64,000 nucleotides of DNA from CAZMNY01 sp964567745 (GCA_964567745.1 CAZMNY010000030.1:1-64000), one strand, 5' to 3'; shown: positions 44,561 to 53,384, counted from the first letter of the stretch. Numbers and translations are program-made. Notes: a model not told the origin generated them from the sequence alone.

Positions 44561-45756
44561 CCGACTTCGGCGTAACCTTGATGTGGTGTTCGTGCCAAGT
44601 CGCCATCGTTGGCGCGTTGGCGGGCGTCGCACACTATTTGCTTCGCAATTGCGGACGATCGATTGTCCCAATCGTGTTTTTGACGACGTTCGTGATCGCA
44701 ATTTGGTTCGCTGGCGCCGCGCTCGGCCCTTGGCCAAGTTACCTCGACCAAATCGACTCCTCCCAAATCGCTGAATTGTTAAACCCGAATCCCGAGGCTG
44801 ATGCGAGCTCGCTGGCGCCTTCGGATCAGTTGCCCGTATCAACAATCATCGTCGACACGATCCGCACTGCGATGCTTGAGTTGGCACCCGCCCAGTCGCG
44901 ATCTTTGATGGCAAGGTGGCCGTGGGCTCAAGTGATCAGCATGTTGTTCGTGCTGGGATTCGCGATAGGCTGCCTGCAATTGACGATCGGCTTGGTTGTC
45001 GTTCGAGCTCGGCTTCGCCGCAGTCATCCGCTTCGCGACCGCAATTTGGTTCGTATGGTTGAACAGTTGCGAGAGAAGATGAATTGTCGGCGATCTGTGG
45101 AGTTGCGAGTCTCGTACGACTTGTCTACTGCAGCAACGGTTGGTTGGCTTGAGCCTGTCATCTTGCTGCCGGCGGATTGGCGTCGCTGGACTCAGCAGGA
45201 ACGACGCGCCGTGTTGGCTCACGAGATGGCCCACATCGTGCACAACGATTACTTAGCTGTGTTGTTGTCACAGGTTGGTTTGGCGCTGCATTTCTATCAC
45301 CCCGTCGTGCACTGGCTTTCGTCCCGCATGCGACTGGAGCAAGAGTTCGCCGCCGACGCGGTAGCTGCCGAGCACGCCGGCGGACAGCGAGAATACTTGC
45401 GGACGCTCGCCCACATGGCGCTGCGTCAATCGACCGAGTCGTCGCTTGGATTGGCTCGAGCGTTTTTGTCGGAGCGGAGCATGTTTGTCGAGCGGATGAA
45501 AATGTTGCGCGACAAGCGCCGCAAATCGCAACCGCTTTCGGCCGGCAAGCAGGCGCTGTTGGTCGTTTCCCTATTGCTTTTCGGCCTGATGGTCTCGGGT
45601 GTTCGCGGGCCCAATTCGGGTCGAATCTGGGCGGCCGCGCTCGCTCAATCACCGGCGGCTCGCGAGACAAATCACGAACCGACAATCCCCCGAATCGGTA
45701 CGCGGTTTGGTGCCAAGAACCAGATTACGGCGCCGAATGAAAGGTGCCCTTCTTAG
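44557..45756 (+). CDS. BlaR1/MecR1-like M56 membrane metallopeptidase
   Basis: 399 residues. Membrane helices are at about 8-30, 42-60, 125-150 and 325-345. The zinc motif 'LAHEMAHIVHNDY' (HExxH) is near 225, with the downstream Glu in 'RLEQEFAADAVA'. There is no C-terminal penicillin-binding sensor; the end is a short hydrophilic tail. This is the M56-only version common in planctomycetes: it probably senses a signal through its membrane part and inactivates the coupled repressor. The stop is directly followed by ATG of a small basic ORF. Confidence 0.9.
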   Translation: MTDFGVTLMWCSCQVAIVGALAGVAHYLLRNCGRSIVPIVFLTTFVIAIWFAGAALGPWPSYLDQIDSSQIAELLNPNPEADASSLAPSDQLPVSTIIVDTIRTAMLELAPAQSRSLMARWPWAQVISMLFVLGFAIGCLQLTIGLVVVRARLRRSHPLRDRNLVRMVEQLREKMNCRRSVELRVSYDLSTAATVGWLEPVILLPADWRRWTQQERRAVLAHEMAHIVHNDYLAVLLSQVGLALHFYHPVVHWLSSRMRLEQEFAADAVAAEHAGGQREYLRTLAHMALRQSTESSLGLARAFLSERSMFVERMKMLRDKRRKSQPLSAGKQALLVVSLLLFGLMVSGVRGPNSGRIWAAALAQSPAARETNHEPTIPRIGTRFGAKNQITAPNERCPS

Positions 45757-45915
45757 ATGGCGAAAACGGATTCCGCGAACAAATGCCGACGGCCCCAGAC
45801 GACCAAGGCAACACGGACAACCAAAGCCAAGACAACGACCAAAACAACAGAGTCAACCAAGGCGGCAGCGCAGCAACCAAAACGAAAAAGGGCAACGCCA
45901 GAAAAGAAAGACTAG
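45757..45915 (+). CDS. Small Lys/Thr/Ala-rich basic ORF
   Basis: The ATG at 45757 follows the BlaR1-type stop codon (TAG ATG) with no gap, giving 52 residues rich in Lys, Thr, Ala and Gln ('KATRTTKAKTTTKTTESTKAAA', in part), similar in composition to histone H1-like bacterial DNA-binding tails. A hairpin with T's follows at 45926. An overlapping frame (45744-45962) is Asn/Gln/Asp-rich, because the DNA itself is A/C-repetitive, so either or neither may be coding. Confidence 0.4.
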   Translation: MAKTDSANKCRRPQTTKATRTTKAKTTTKTTESTKAAAQQPKRKRATPEKKD

Positions 45916-45925
45916 CACAGAGAAT

Positions 45926-45953
45926 CAATTGCCCGACGGTCGGGCGATTGTTT
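45926..45953 (+). terminator. Probable terminator of the BlaI/BlaR1-type operon
   Basis: An 11-bp stem (45926-45936, CAATTGCCCGA, with 45940-45950, one G-T) and a 3-nt loop are followed by TTT. It is placed just after the small basic ORF. Confidence 0.6.
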
Positions 45954-46201
45954 GCACGTTAGCTCGGCCAGGCGCGTGCAAAGACGGGTGGCCAGGTACC
46001 GCGTCAAGGGTCGGCGGTGGGATCCTGGCCACCCGTTTACTTTTCTTGCTGTCTCTATTATCCGACACGCAGAGCGTTTTAGCAATCAACTGTCTTGCCT
46101 GCGTTCTTAGAATGTGTGAGAGTGGATCCGCGCGAGGGGAAATTCGACTTACCCATCCTCGCTCGACATAGACGACGACTCGCTTTTGGAGTTTTTTCCC
46201 G
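45954..46201. other. Interval before the CotH-like gene
   Basis: Nothing coding was recognised. CGGGTGGCCAGG and its inverse CCTGGCCACCCG (about 45984-46042) form a further inverted repeat around a GTCAAGGGTCGG centre. Confidence 0.45.
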
Positions 46202-49012
46202 ATGAACCGATTTTCAATCGCTGCCCTACTCTTGGTTTCCATTGCCGCCGGCTTCCAGCTGTTTGCCCAACCGCCCGCATCGCCTCAACGGCCCGGAAAC
46301 GGACCTGGCGGCCCAGGAGCTGGACCGGGATTTGGCGGACCAGGATTTGGACCGGGATTTGCGCCGCCCAATCCGATTCTTGACCTGTTGGACAAGGACA
46401 AGGATGGCGAGTTATCGGCGGCAGAGATCGAGGGTGTGGCGTCGAGCTTGCGATTGCTGGACAAGAACGAAGACGACCAAATCGATTTGCAAGAACTTCC
46501 CCAGATGCCTCCACCTCCCGGATTCGGCGGGCCCGGTTTTGGAGGACCTGGTTTCGGGGGACCGGGCGGAGGTCGCGGTGGACCCGGCGGTCGTGGCGGC
46601 GAACGGAAGTTGGTGGAGCAGTTCGATAAAGACAAAGACGGACGACTCAATAGCGCCGAGCGCGCCGCGGCGCGAAAATCGATCGCGCAGGGTGGGGCCG
46701 GCTCATTTCGCCGCGGTCCGGGTGGCGGTCGACGACGAGGAGGTCCCGGCGGTCGCGGCGGCCCGGTCGGCGGAGATCAAAATACGCCCAAGCCGGGTCC
46801 GCGAGTCGAACCGGGTGACGTGACGAGCTATCCCGATCGCCCACTCTACGATGAGTCGATTGTGAGGACCTTGTTCATCGAATTCGACGGCGATGATTGG
46901 GAGAGCGAACTTGCAGATTTCTATCGTACGGATGTGGAGGTCCCCGCGCGGTTGATCGTCGATGGCAAGACGTATGAGAACGTCGGCGTCGGCTTTCGCG
47001 GCAACTCGTCGTTCTTTTCGCTTGGTAGCGGGCAGAAGCGTTCGTTTAATCTGACGATGGACTATGACGACAAAGGCCAACACCTGTACGGCTACCGAAC
47101 TCTTAACCTACTCAACGGACACGCCGATTCATCCTTCCTGCGCACCGTTCTCTACAACCACATCGCTCGCGAATACGTTCCGGCCCCCAAGTCGAATTTC
47201 GTTCGTGTCGTGGTGAACGGTGAGAGCTGGGGCGTGTACGTCAACGATCAGCAGTACAACAAGGACTTTGTCGACGAGTGGTTCGCTGAGCGGATTGGAG
47301 TTCGCTGGAAGATGCCGGCCGGCGGCGGAACGCGGTCGCTCAGCTACGCCGGCGAAGACAAAGCGGCTTATCAGAGTTATCAATTGAAATCGAAGGAGAG
47401 CGAAAAGGCGTGGACCGACCTGATCGAACTCTGCCGGAAAATCGAAGAGACTCCGGCGGACGAGGTCGACACGGCGCTCGACCCCATTCTGAACATTGAT
47501 CGCGTTCTGTGGTTCCTCGCCGTCGACAATGTGCTGCTTGACATGGATGGCTACCATTCGCGCGGCAGCGACTACGTGATGTACCAAGACGCTCGCCACG
47601 GCCGCTTCCACGTGCTCCCCTACGATAGCAACGAAGTGTTCCGGCAAGCCGGCGGCGGTCACGGACCCGGCGGCCCGGGCGGACGAGGCGGCTTCGGCGG
47701 ACGACGCGGCGGCTTCGGCGGGCCAGGCGGCGCTCCACCCAACGGCGGTCCTCCCGGCTTCGGCGGACCTGGCGGCGCACCTCCAAACGGTCCTCCCGGC
47801 TTCGGCGGACCTGGCGGCGCACCTCCAAACGGTCCTCCTGGCTTCGGCAGACCTGGCGGCGCAGGGTCGCCAACGGAACCGTTTGGTCTCGATCCGCTGG
47901 CTGGCGCCGATCAAGCGTCGCGTCCCTTGCTTCACAAGTTGCTTGCGAATCGGCGAGTGAAGTCGCGCTACCTGGCCCACGTGAAAACGATCGCGGACAA
48001 ATGGCTCGACTGGAATACGATCGGTCCCGTGATTGAGCAGATGCATGAGCTCATCGATGCGGATGTGAAAGCTGATACCCGGCGGCTTTATTCCTACGAG
48101 GCTTTTGTCAGCAGCACGGGCGACTTCGAAGGCGCCGGTCGCAGTGCACCTGGTTTTCGAGCGTTCATTGAGGGGCGGCGCAAGTACCTTGCTTCTCACA
48201 AACTGCTCGGCCCCCAGCCTGAGATCGGCGACGTCGACGTTAAGCCGATCGGAGGGTCGAAGGATTCCCCCATCACGTCGAAGCAAGCACTGGCCGTTGT
48301 CGCCTCGCTTCCGAAGAGCTCGAGAGACTGCCGGCTTACGCTCTACTATTCCACCGATAAGAACGCCGCGTACACGTCGGCCACGATGTTGGATGACGGA
48401 GAGCACGATGACGGCGAGGCCGGCGATGGTCGCTTTGGCGCCACTATTCCAAAGCAAGCGGCCGGAGCTCGCGTGACCTACTACGTCGAAGCAATCACAG
48501 CCAACAACGTCGCCGCCTATCATCCTCGGCGAGCTGAAGCGGCGCCGCACGTTGTCGACGTTAAATCGGCGAGCGGTACGATCCAATTGGCGATCAACGA
48601 AGTCATGCCTCAAAACAAGTCGACTCAGCCGGATGCGAGTGGCGAGTTTGATGATTGGATTGAAATCGTCAATCAATCGGCCGAGCCAATCGACCTGACC
48701 GGCTACTACCTCACCGACAACAAGCGACAGATTCGCAAGTGGGCTTTCCCCGCTGGGACCCTAATCGAGCCAGGTGCGTTTCTCGTCATCTGGGCCGACG
48801 AAGATGCCGATCAGGATGGACTGCACGCCAACTTCAAATTGTCTCAAAGCGGTGAGACAGTCTATCTGATCGATACCGACTCGAAATCAAATGCCGTAAT
48901 CGATTCCGTCAAATGGACGAACATCAAAGCGGACACCGCCTACGGCCGAGTCGCGGGAGGTAAGAAATGGTCGGCCCTGACTCCAACTCCTGGGAGCGCC
49001 AATAAGAAATAG
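46202..49012 (+). CDS. Secreted CotH-kinase-like protein with EF-hands and lamin-tail domain
   Basis: 936 residues. A signal peptide (1-22) is followed by a Gly/Pro-rich region with three EF-hand loops: DKDKDGELSAAE 64-75, DKNEDDQIDLQE 87-98, DKDKDGRLNSAE 142-153. The CotH-like domain starts near 205 ('SYPDRPLYDESIVRTLFIEFDGDDW') with 'VGVGFRGNSSF', 'KRSFNLTMDYD', 'VNGESWGVYVNDQQYNKDF' and the likely metal Asp in 'VLPYDSNEVF' near 474. A GFGGPGGAPPN repeat block (about 485-560) interrupts this domain. The C-terminus (about 800-930) is a lamin-tail domain ('LAINEVMPQNK', 'DDWIEIVNQSAEPIDLTGYYL'). Secretion suggests surface structure or calcium-linked adhesion; kinase activity is unproven. Confidence 0.9.
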   Translation: MNRFSIAALLLVSIAAGFQLFAQPPASPQRPGNGPGGPGAGPGFGGPGFGPGFAPPNPILDLLDKDKDGELSAAEIEGVASSLRLLDKNEDDQIDLQELPQMPPPPGFGGPGFGGPGFGGPGGGRGGPGGRGGERKLVEQFDKDKDGRLNSAERAAARKSIAQGGAGSFRRGPGGGRRRGGPGGRGGPVGGDQNTPKPGPRVEPGDVTSYPDRPLYDESIVRTLFIEFDGDDWESELADFYRTDVEVPARLIVDGKTYENVGVGFRGNSSFFSLGSGQKRSFNLTMDYDDKGQHLYGYRTLNLLNGHADSSFLRTVLYNHIAREYVPAPKSNFVRVVVNGESWGVYVNDQQYNKDFVDEWFAERIGVRWKMPAGGGTRSLSYAGEDKAAYQSYQLKSKESEKAWTDLIELCRKIEETPADEVDTALDPILNIDRVLWFLAVDNVLLDMDGYHSRGSDYVMYQDARHGRFHVLPYDSNEVFRQAGGGHGPGGPGGRGGFGGRRGGFGGPGGAPPNGGPPGFGGPGGAPPNGPPGFGGPGGAPPNGPPGFGRPGGAGSPTEPFGLDPLAGADQASRPLLHKLLANRRVKSRYLAHVKTIADKWLDWNTIGPVIEQMHELIDADVKADTRRLYSYEAFVSSTGDFEGAGRSAPGFRAFIEGRRKYLASHKLLGPQPEIGDVDVKPIGGSKDSPITSKQALAVVASLPKSSRDCRLTLYYSTDKNAAYTSATMLDDGEHDDGEAGDGRFGATIPKQAAGARVTYYVEAITANNVAAYHPRRAEAAPHVVDVKSASGTIQLAINEVMPQNKSTQPDASGEFDDWIEIVNQSAEPIDLTGYYLTDNKRQIRKWAFPAGTLIEPGAFLVIWADEDADQDGLHANFKLSQSGETVYLIDTDSKSNAVIDSVKWTNIKADTAYGRVAGGKKWSALTPTPGSANKK
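47747..47872. repeat. 42-bp in-frame tandem repeat
   Basis: Three copies of a 42-bp unit (starts 47747, 47789, 47831) encode GPPGFGGPGGAPPN; the last is diverged. The repeat enlarges the Gly/Pro insert of the CotH-like protein. Confidence 0.8.
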
Positions 49013-49457
49013 TGGGGGTAACCCGCCGAACCTGTTCATCCTGTCCAATATTGGGATCGTCTGAGAAGGACGAACAAAAGACAGGATAACACGAAAGGAA
49101 AAAAGCAAAGGGAATATCGAACATCGAACAAAGAATGATGAACGTGGAAGGTCAGTCAACGCACCGGTTGGCCGAAGGCTTACCTCATCGTAGCCCGGGG
49201 TAGCACCGGCAACACCCTAGTGCTGCGTTACGCCTTAGTTTTAGGGTGGCGCACCCGATTCGCCGTGGCGGGCGTTGACCAAACGAATTGTCGATCCCAA
49301 TTCCAAGCTGTAACACAGCACTAAGGCCGGTGGCGAATATCGTATCCTGTCGATCATGTTCATCCTGTCCAATTTTTAGGACGTCCGAGAAGGACGCAAG
49401 AAATGACAGATGGCCGACGCAGGCGTTGAGCGGTCTACGGAGGATCCGCTTGGCTCT
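49013..49457. repeat. Gene-free interval with interspersed direct repeats
   Basis: TGTTCATCCTGTCCAAT occurs at 49033-49049 and 49357-49373; after both comes a GAGAAGGACG block and then ACAG. The two copies flank the TIR element at 49218-49323. 'TTCATCCTGTCC' sequences are widespread intergenic repeats in environmental bacteria. No gene was seen. Confidence 0.6.
49218..49323. mobile_element. MITE-like element related to the 109-bp family
   Basis: TAGTGCTGCGTTAC (49218-49231) is inverted as GTAACACAGCACTA at 49310-49323, with one mismatch, over 106 bp. The ends share TAGTGC.GCGT with the elements at 4158 and 51644 and the size is almost equal, but the interior differs. Probably a sister subfamily moved by the same absent transposase. 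Confidence 0.5.
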
Positions 49458-50285
49458 CTACCCGGCCGCTGAGACGATCCGGCTTGCGGCGACGTTCGCT
49501 TCTTGGCGGATAACTTCTTTGGCCAGTGCCGTGTAATCCTCGGCACCGTGCGACGAAGGCGAGTACTGGTAGATCGACTGCCCAAAACTGGGCGACTCGG
49601 CCAAGCGGATATTTCGCCGAATCTTGGTTTCGAACGTAATCGCACCCGACCAGGCTTTGCCGGCGTTGGTCTGCGAATCGAGGAATTCGATCACGTCGCC
49701 GGTGACTTCGGCTGCGAGTCGCGTTCCCGTGTCGTACATGCACATCACGATGCCGGAAAGGCGCAGCTGTGGATTGAGTCGCCGCGAGACGAGGTCGAGC
49801 GTTTGCAGCAATTTGCTCAGTCCGTGAAGGGCCAGGAAATGCGGCTGCAACGGCAAGACCACTTCATCGCAGGCTGTCAACGCGTTTAACGTCAACACGC
49901 CCAGCGACGGCGGACAGTCCAGAATCAAATAATCCCATTCCGATTCATCCGCCTCCATTCGGTCTCGCAAAATCAGTTCGCGCCCCACTTCGCCAGCCAG
50001 CTCGATCTCGGCGGCGGCCAGATTCAGATGCGACGGGACCACCCACAAATTCTCGCCCGCTTGGTGCCTGACGTCAGCCAAACTTGCCTGCTCGCCCATC
50101 ACGTCGTAGATCGACGGCTCCTCCTCCTCGAGCGAAAAACCGAGGTGTAGCGAGGCGTGAGCTTGAGGATCCATGTCCAACAAACAGACTTTTCGCCCGG
50201 CAGCGGCCAGGGCCGCGCTAAGATTGACCGAGGTGGTCGTCTTGCCGACGCCGCCTTTCTGATTGATGATAGCGATCGAGCGCAT
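49458..50285 (-). CDS. ParA/Soj-type ATPase
   Basis: 275 residues. The deviant Walker A 'KGGVGKTTT' is at 10-18, 'LLDMDPQAHAS' at about 35-45, 'YLILDCPPSLGVLTLNAL' near 115-132 and 'AAEVTGDVIEFLD' later. These are the marks of chromosomal ParA/Soj/MinD-like partition ATPases. No parB follows in this window and the flanks are a repeat interval and rhomboid, so it may be an orphan ParA that positions another cargo. Confidence 0.93.
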   Translation of the reverse strand: MRSIAIINQKGGVGKTTTSVNLSAALAAAGRKVCLLDMDPQAHASLHLGFSLEEEEPSIYDVMGEQASLADVRHQAGENLWVVPSHLNLAAAEIELAGEVGRELILRDRMEADESEWDYLILDCPPSLGVLTLNALTACDEVVLPLQPHFLALHGLSKLLQTLDLVSRRLNPQLRLSGIVMCMYDTGTRLAAEVTGDVIEFLDSQTNAGKAWSGAITFETKIRRNIRLAESPSFGQSIYQYSPSSHGAEDYTALAKEVIRQEANVAASRIVSAAG

Positions 50286-50538
50286 TGGCGGGGGAACTCC
50301 TTTTCCACGCTATGCTGTGCCGAGAACCATTTGTTCGCAGCACAAGAAATCGAGGTCCGTATTCAAAAATCTCTCAGGCGCCACGACGAAACGCTTGCCC
50401 TCGAGACCATGTTTCTTGGCTCGGTCCAGCCCTCGCGGATGAGGCGAGCGGGAAAGTATATCCTGGCAACCCAATTCGCTCCTACCCCGAACCTGCCGAC
50501 AACCTCAACCTGCTAGCAACGCTAGCGATCATCCACCT

Positions 50539-51540
50539 ATGCGACTTATTGGAAAAATCGACGACGCCCAGCTCAAGCAGAGGTTTCTCGCGTACCTCGC
50601 ACAGCAGGATATCCCCACGACCGTCTTCACTGACGGTGCCGGTTGGAGCGTTTGGGGTGACGATGAAAACAAGACCGATCTGGCTCGAGAGGCATTCGCC
50701 AGCTTCGAAGCTGATCCGCAGGCCGAGCGATTCGTGCAGGCCGAGACGGAGTGGGCCAAGTACCAGCTTGACGATCCCATTGAAATGGAGGAGGCCGAGG
50801 CGGCTCAAGACGCTCGGTCGAGTGATGGCGAAGAGTCGAGTCGAGGCGGATTGCGGACTTTGATTCAATTCCGCCGCCAGCGTCGGCCCTATCCGATGCG
50901 CCGGGGGTACACCGTTTGGATGGCGTTGTTGTCAGTCTTTGGCGCGTTGCTGATCAATTTCAATCTGACATCGCCGGCCGGGCGTTGGATGGCTTTCTGC
51001 GAGTCGCCGCTCGACATGCAGGGCTTCGACTCGCTCAAGACGATTCTATCTGGGCAACTCTGGCGGCTCATCAGCCCGTCCTTCGTTTACACCGATTCCA
51101 ATCACTTGTTGTTTGGCGTCATATTTCTCTACCATTTCGGAACACGCATCGAGTCGTTGCGGGGTCCGCTTGTGTTGTCGCTGTTGGTGTTGGGCGGCGC
51201 CTCATTTGCCAACTTGGCCCAAGCGCTCGCGCCCGCTCACGTCGCATTTGGCGGCCTGGAAGGTCTGGCGGGCGGCGCTCATTTTTCCGGCATGTCGGGA
51301 GTGGTGTTCGGACTGTTCGGATTCATTTGGGCTCAGTCCGTCAGGTTTCCGCGCAACCCGTTGCGAATGGATACGATTACGATCATCGTCGTGATCGCTT
51401 GGCAAACCATCTGCCTCTCCAGCCCCGAGTGGGGGTTCCCCAACGTCGGCCATCTGGCCGGTTTGATCTACGGCATCGTCGCCGGATCCTTCTATGGAAC
51501 CTTGCCGACTCCGTCCGATAGCAGCGAACGACTCGCCTGA
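50539..51540 (+). CDS. Rhomboid-family intramembrane serine protease
   Basis: 333 residues. The N-terminal 80 residues resemble the GlpG cytoplasmic domain. A charged linker (90-120) leads into about six membrane helices. The catalytic Ser is at 253 in 'FSGMSGVVFG' and His at 305 in 'NVGHLAGLIYG'; both belong to the rhomboid dyad. It cleaves helices inside the membrane; the substrate is unknown. Divergent from ParA across 253 bp. Confidence 0.93.
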   Translation: MRLIGKIDDAQLKQRFLAYLAQQDIPTTVFTDGAGWSVWGDDENKTDLAREAFASFEADPQAERFVQAETEWAKYQLDDPIEMEEAEAAQDARSSDGEESSRGGLRTLIQFRRQRRPYPMRRGYTVWMALLSVFGALLINFNLTSPAGRWMAFCESPLDMQGFDSLKTILSGQLWRLISPSFVYTDSNHLLFGVIFLYHFGTRIESLRGPLVLSLLVLGGASFANLAQALAPAHVAFGGLEGLAGGAHFSGMSGVVFGLFGFIWAQSVRFPRNPLRMDTITIIVVIAWQTICLSSPEWGFPNVGHLAGLIYGIVAGSFYGTLPTPSDSSERLA

Positions 51541-51615
51541 CAAATCTGGCTCGTCGTGCCAAGATTCGCGGTTACGTGAGGCGTGGAATGTGAAGAGTGC
51601 AACAGGAACGATCCC

Positions 51616-51631
51616 AACGAGCTTGCTCGTT
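51616..51631. repeat. AACGAGC-TT-GCTCGTT hairpin repeat
   Basis: A perfect 7-bp stem with TT loop, followed by CGGT. Close copies occur at 53362-53384 and, inverted and diverged, at 60024-60045. Each is within about 140 bp of a gene stop codon. Confidence 0.6.
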
Positions 51632-51643
51632 CGGTCAATGAGA

Positions 51644-51752
51644 CTAGTGCAGCGTCAACACTAAGAATTAGGATCTCAGTGTTTGTATCGTACGCCTCCA
51701 AGTCAAGTTACGCCGAAGCCAACCCCCATTTTTAGAGTTGACGCGGCACTAG
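51644..51752. mobile_element. MITE-like element, copy B (109 bp)
   Basis: It differs from 4158-4266 at only two positions (C/T and G/T) and has the same 16-bp ends. The two copies are in the same orientation 47 kb apart, in unrelated gene surroundings, which fits recent dispersal. Confidence 0.8.
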
Positions 51753-51896
51753 GTATCGCGGCAAGTCAGCCGCCGCGGCAAGGGCTGGCAACATCGCAGT
51801 GTCAGCAGCGTGTCAATGATGAGGAAATGAACGACTTGCGATATTTCTTGCGATAGAATTGCGACCGCAATACAATGACGCGGTTCATGATGTCTT

Positions 51897-53336
51897 ATGG
51901 CAGGGGACCGAAGTATGCCTTCCGCGGATGAAACGAACACGCAGCGTGGTGCTCGAATGTCGCGGCGCCATTGCATGCAAATCGGCGCGTTGGGGATGGG
52001 CGGGCTGGCGTTGCCGGACATTCTTCGTAGCGAGTCGCAGGCCGGCGAACGGACTGGGATAAAGCGCGGGATCAAGGGCGTGATCATGGTGATCCTGCCT
52101 GGCGGACCGTCGCATCTCGACATGTACGATCTCAAGCCCGATGCGCCGGCTGAGATTCGCGGTGAGTTTCGGCCGATCTCGACCAATGTTCCCGGCATCG
52201 AATTCTGCGAATTGCTGCCTCGGCTCTCCGGGATGGCCGACAAGCTTTCAATTATTCGTTCGCTCGTGGGATTTAAGAACGACCACAACACGCACTGGTG
52301 CACAACCGGTTGGGAATCTCATCGAGCCATGCCGTCGTCGCCTCCGATCGCCGGTTTTCCGCCGGGCGGTTGGCCGTCGATGGGTTCGGTTCTGTCAAAA
52401 CAATTCGGTTCGCGAATCGCAGGCGTGCCGCCCGCGGTCGACCTCGTGCCACTCGACGCCGATGCGCGATTCATCATGCGAACCGCGCCCACTCAGCCGG
52501 GCTACCTGGGCGCGGCTCATGCCGGTTTCGAAGTCGACGCGGTCGATCGGCGAAACATCATGCTCGATCCCGTTGGTTTGAGGCGTTTAGCGGATCGTCG
52601 AGCTTTGCTCAATCGTTTTGATCAGGTGAGGCGGCAAGTTGAGCGAGACGGAATCGCAGAAGACTTGGACGAGTTTCAAAAACAGGCTTTCGAGGTACTC
52701 ACCTCTTCTCGATTGGCGGAAGCGCTTGACTTGAGCCAGGAAGACAAGCAGGTTCGCCGTCGCTATGGACTCGATCAAGAGTACCCGACCGAGCGTGAAG
52801 GCAAGACTCATTTGGACCAGTTTCTGTTGGCGCGTCGAGTGATCGAAGCCGGCGCGCGCTGCGTGACAATCGCTTTTAGCCGTTGGCCGTTCGGACGAAT
52901 GTTGCAAGGCGACTTCAATTGGGATTGGCACAAAGACTGTTTTGGCGAAGCCCGCGGCGCATTGCCGTTGTTTGACGTCGGCCTCTCGGCGCTAATCAGC
53001 GATCTTGACGAGCGCGGTCTGCTGGACGAGATCGCCGTTGTTGTCTGGGGTGAATTCGGCCGCACGCCGAAAATCAACGCGAATGCCGGTCGCGATCATT
53101 GGCCCAATGTGGGCGGCGCGTTGCTCGCCGGCGGCGGGATGCAGCGCGGTCAAGTGATCGGCTCAACCACCCGCTGGGGCGAAGAGCCAAAGGCTCGACC
53201 CGTTCATTTCCGCGAAGTCTTCGCCACGCTGTACGAACGGCTAGGTATCGACGTCGCGACGACCCAGTTCAACGACCTGGCAGGTCGACCTCAATACCTA
53301 GTCGGCAGACATCGGCCTCTACCCGAACTGCGTTGA
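51897..53336 (+). CDS. DUF1501 protein, stand-alone
   Basis: 479 residues from ATG 51897, or 459 from ATG 51957. The latter directly begins 'SRRHCMQIGALGMGGLAL', a Tat-like leader, so it is the more natural start. DUF1501 marks are 'VIMVILPGGPSHLDMYDLKPDAP', 'VVVWGEFGRTPKINANAGRDHW' and 'YERLGIDVATTQFNDLAGRP'. Unlike the other two copies it has no cytochrome-type gene beside it on the same strand. Function unknown; it presumably acts outside the cytoplasmic membrane. Confidence 0.92.
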   Translation: MAGDRSMPSADETNTQRGARMSRRHCMQIGALGMGGLALPDILRSESQAGERTGIKRGIKGVIMVILPGGPSHLDMYDLKPDAPAEIRGEFRPISTNVPGIEFCELLPRLSGMADKLSIIRSLVGFKNDHNTHWCTTGWESHRAMPSSPPIAGFPPGGWPSMGSVLSKQFGSRIAGVPPAVDLVPLDADARFIMRTAPTQPGYLGAAHAGFEVDAVDRRNIMLDPVGLRRLADRRALLNRFDQVRRQVERDGIAEDLDEFQKQAFEVLTSSRLAEALDLSQEDKQVRRRYGLDQEYPTEREGKTHLDQFLLARRVIEAGARCVTIAFSRWPFGRMLQGDFNWDWHKDCFGEARGALPLFDVGLSALISDLDERGLLDEIAVVVWGEFGRTPKINANAGRDHWPNVGGALLAGGGMQRGQVIGSTTRWGEEPKARPVHFREVFATLYERLGIDVATTQFNDLAGRPQYLVGRHRPLPELR

Positions 53337-53361
53337 GCGACCGCATTGAACAAAGACCAAC

Positions 53362-53384
53362 ACCGACGAGCTTGCTCGTTCGGT
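53362..53384. repeat. ACCGACGAGC-TT-GCTCGTTCGGT hairpin repeat
   Basis: A 10-bp stem with one bulged T between the convergent DUF1501 genes. It belongs to the same family as 51616-51631. Confidence 0.55.

Larger units (their letters stand above)
51541..51896. other. Interval with hairpin and MITE copy B
   Basis: It contains the hairpin AACGAGC-TT-GCTCGTT (51616-51631), MITE copy B, and about 140 bp of leader before the DUF1501 gene. No other gene or clear promoter was seen. Confidence 0.5.

Noticed and set aside
45744..45962. Asn/Gln-rich 72-codon frame
   Set aside because: It overlaps the BlaR1-type end and reads the same A/C-rich repeat out of frame; the Lys/Thr frame has the better position.
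47129..48676. 515-codon open frame antisense to the CotH-like gene
   Set aside because: The 'RSAEAGRTVWRCAA' repeats are only the reverse of the Gly/Pro repeat.
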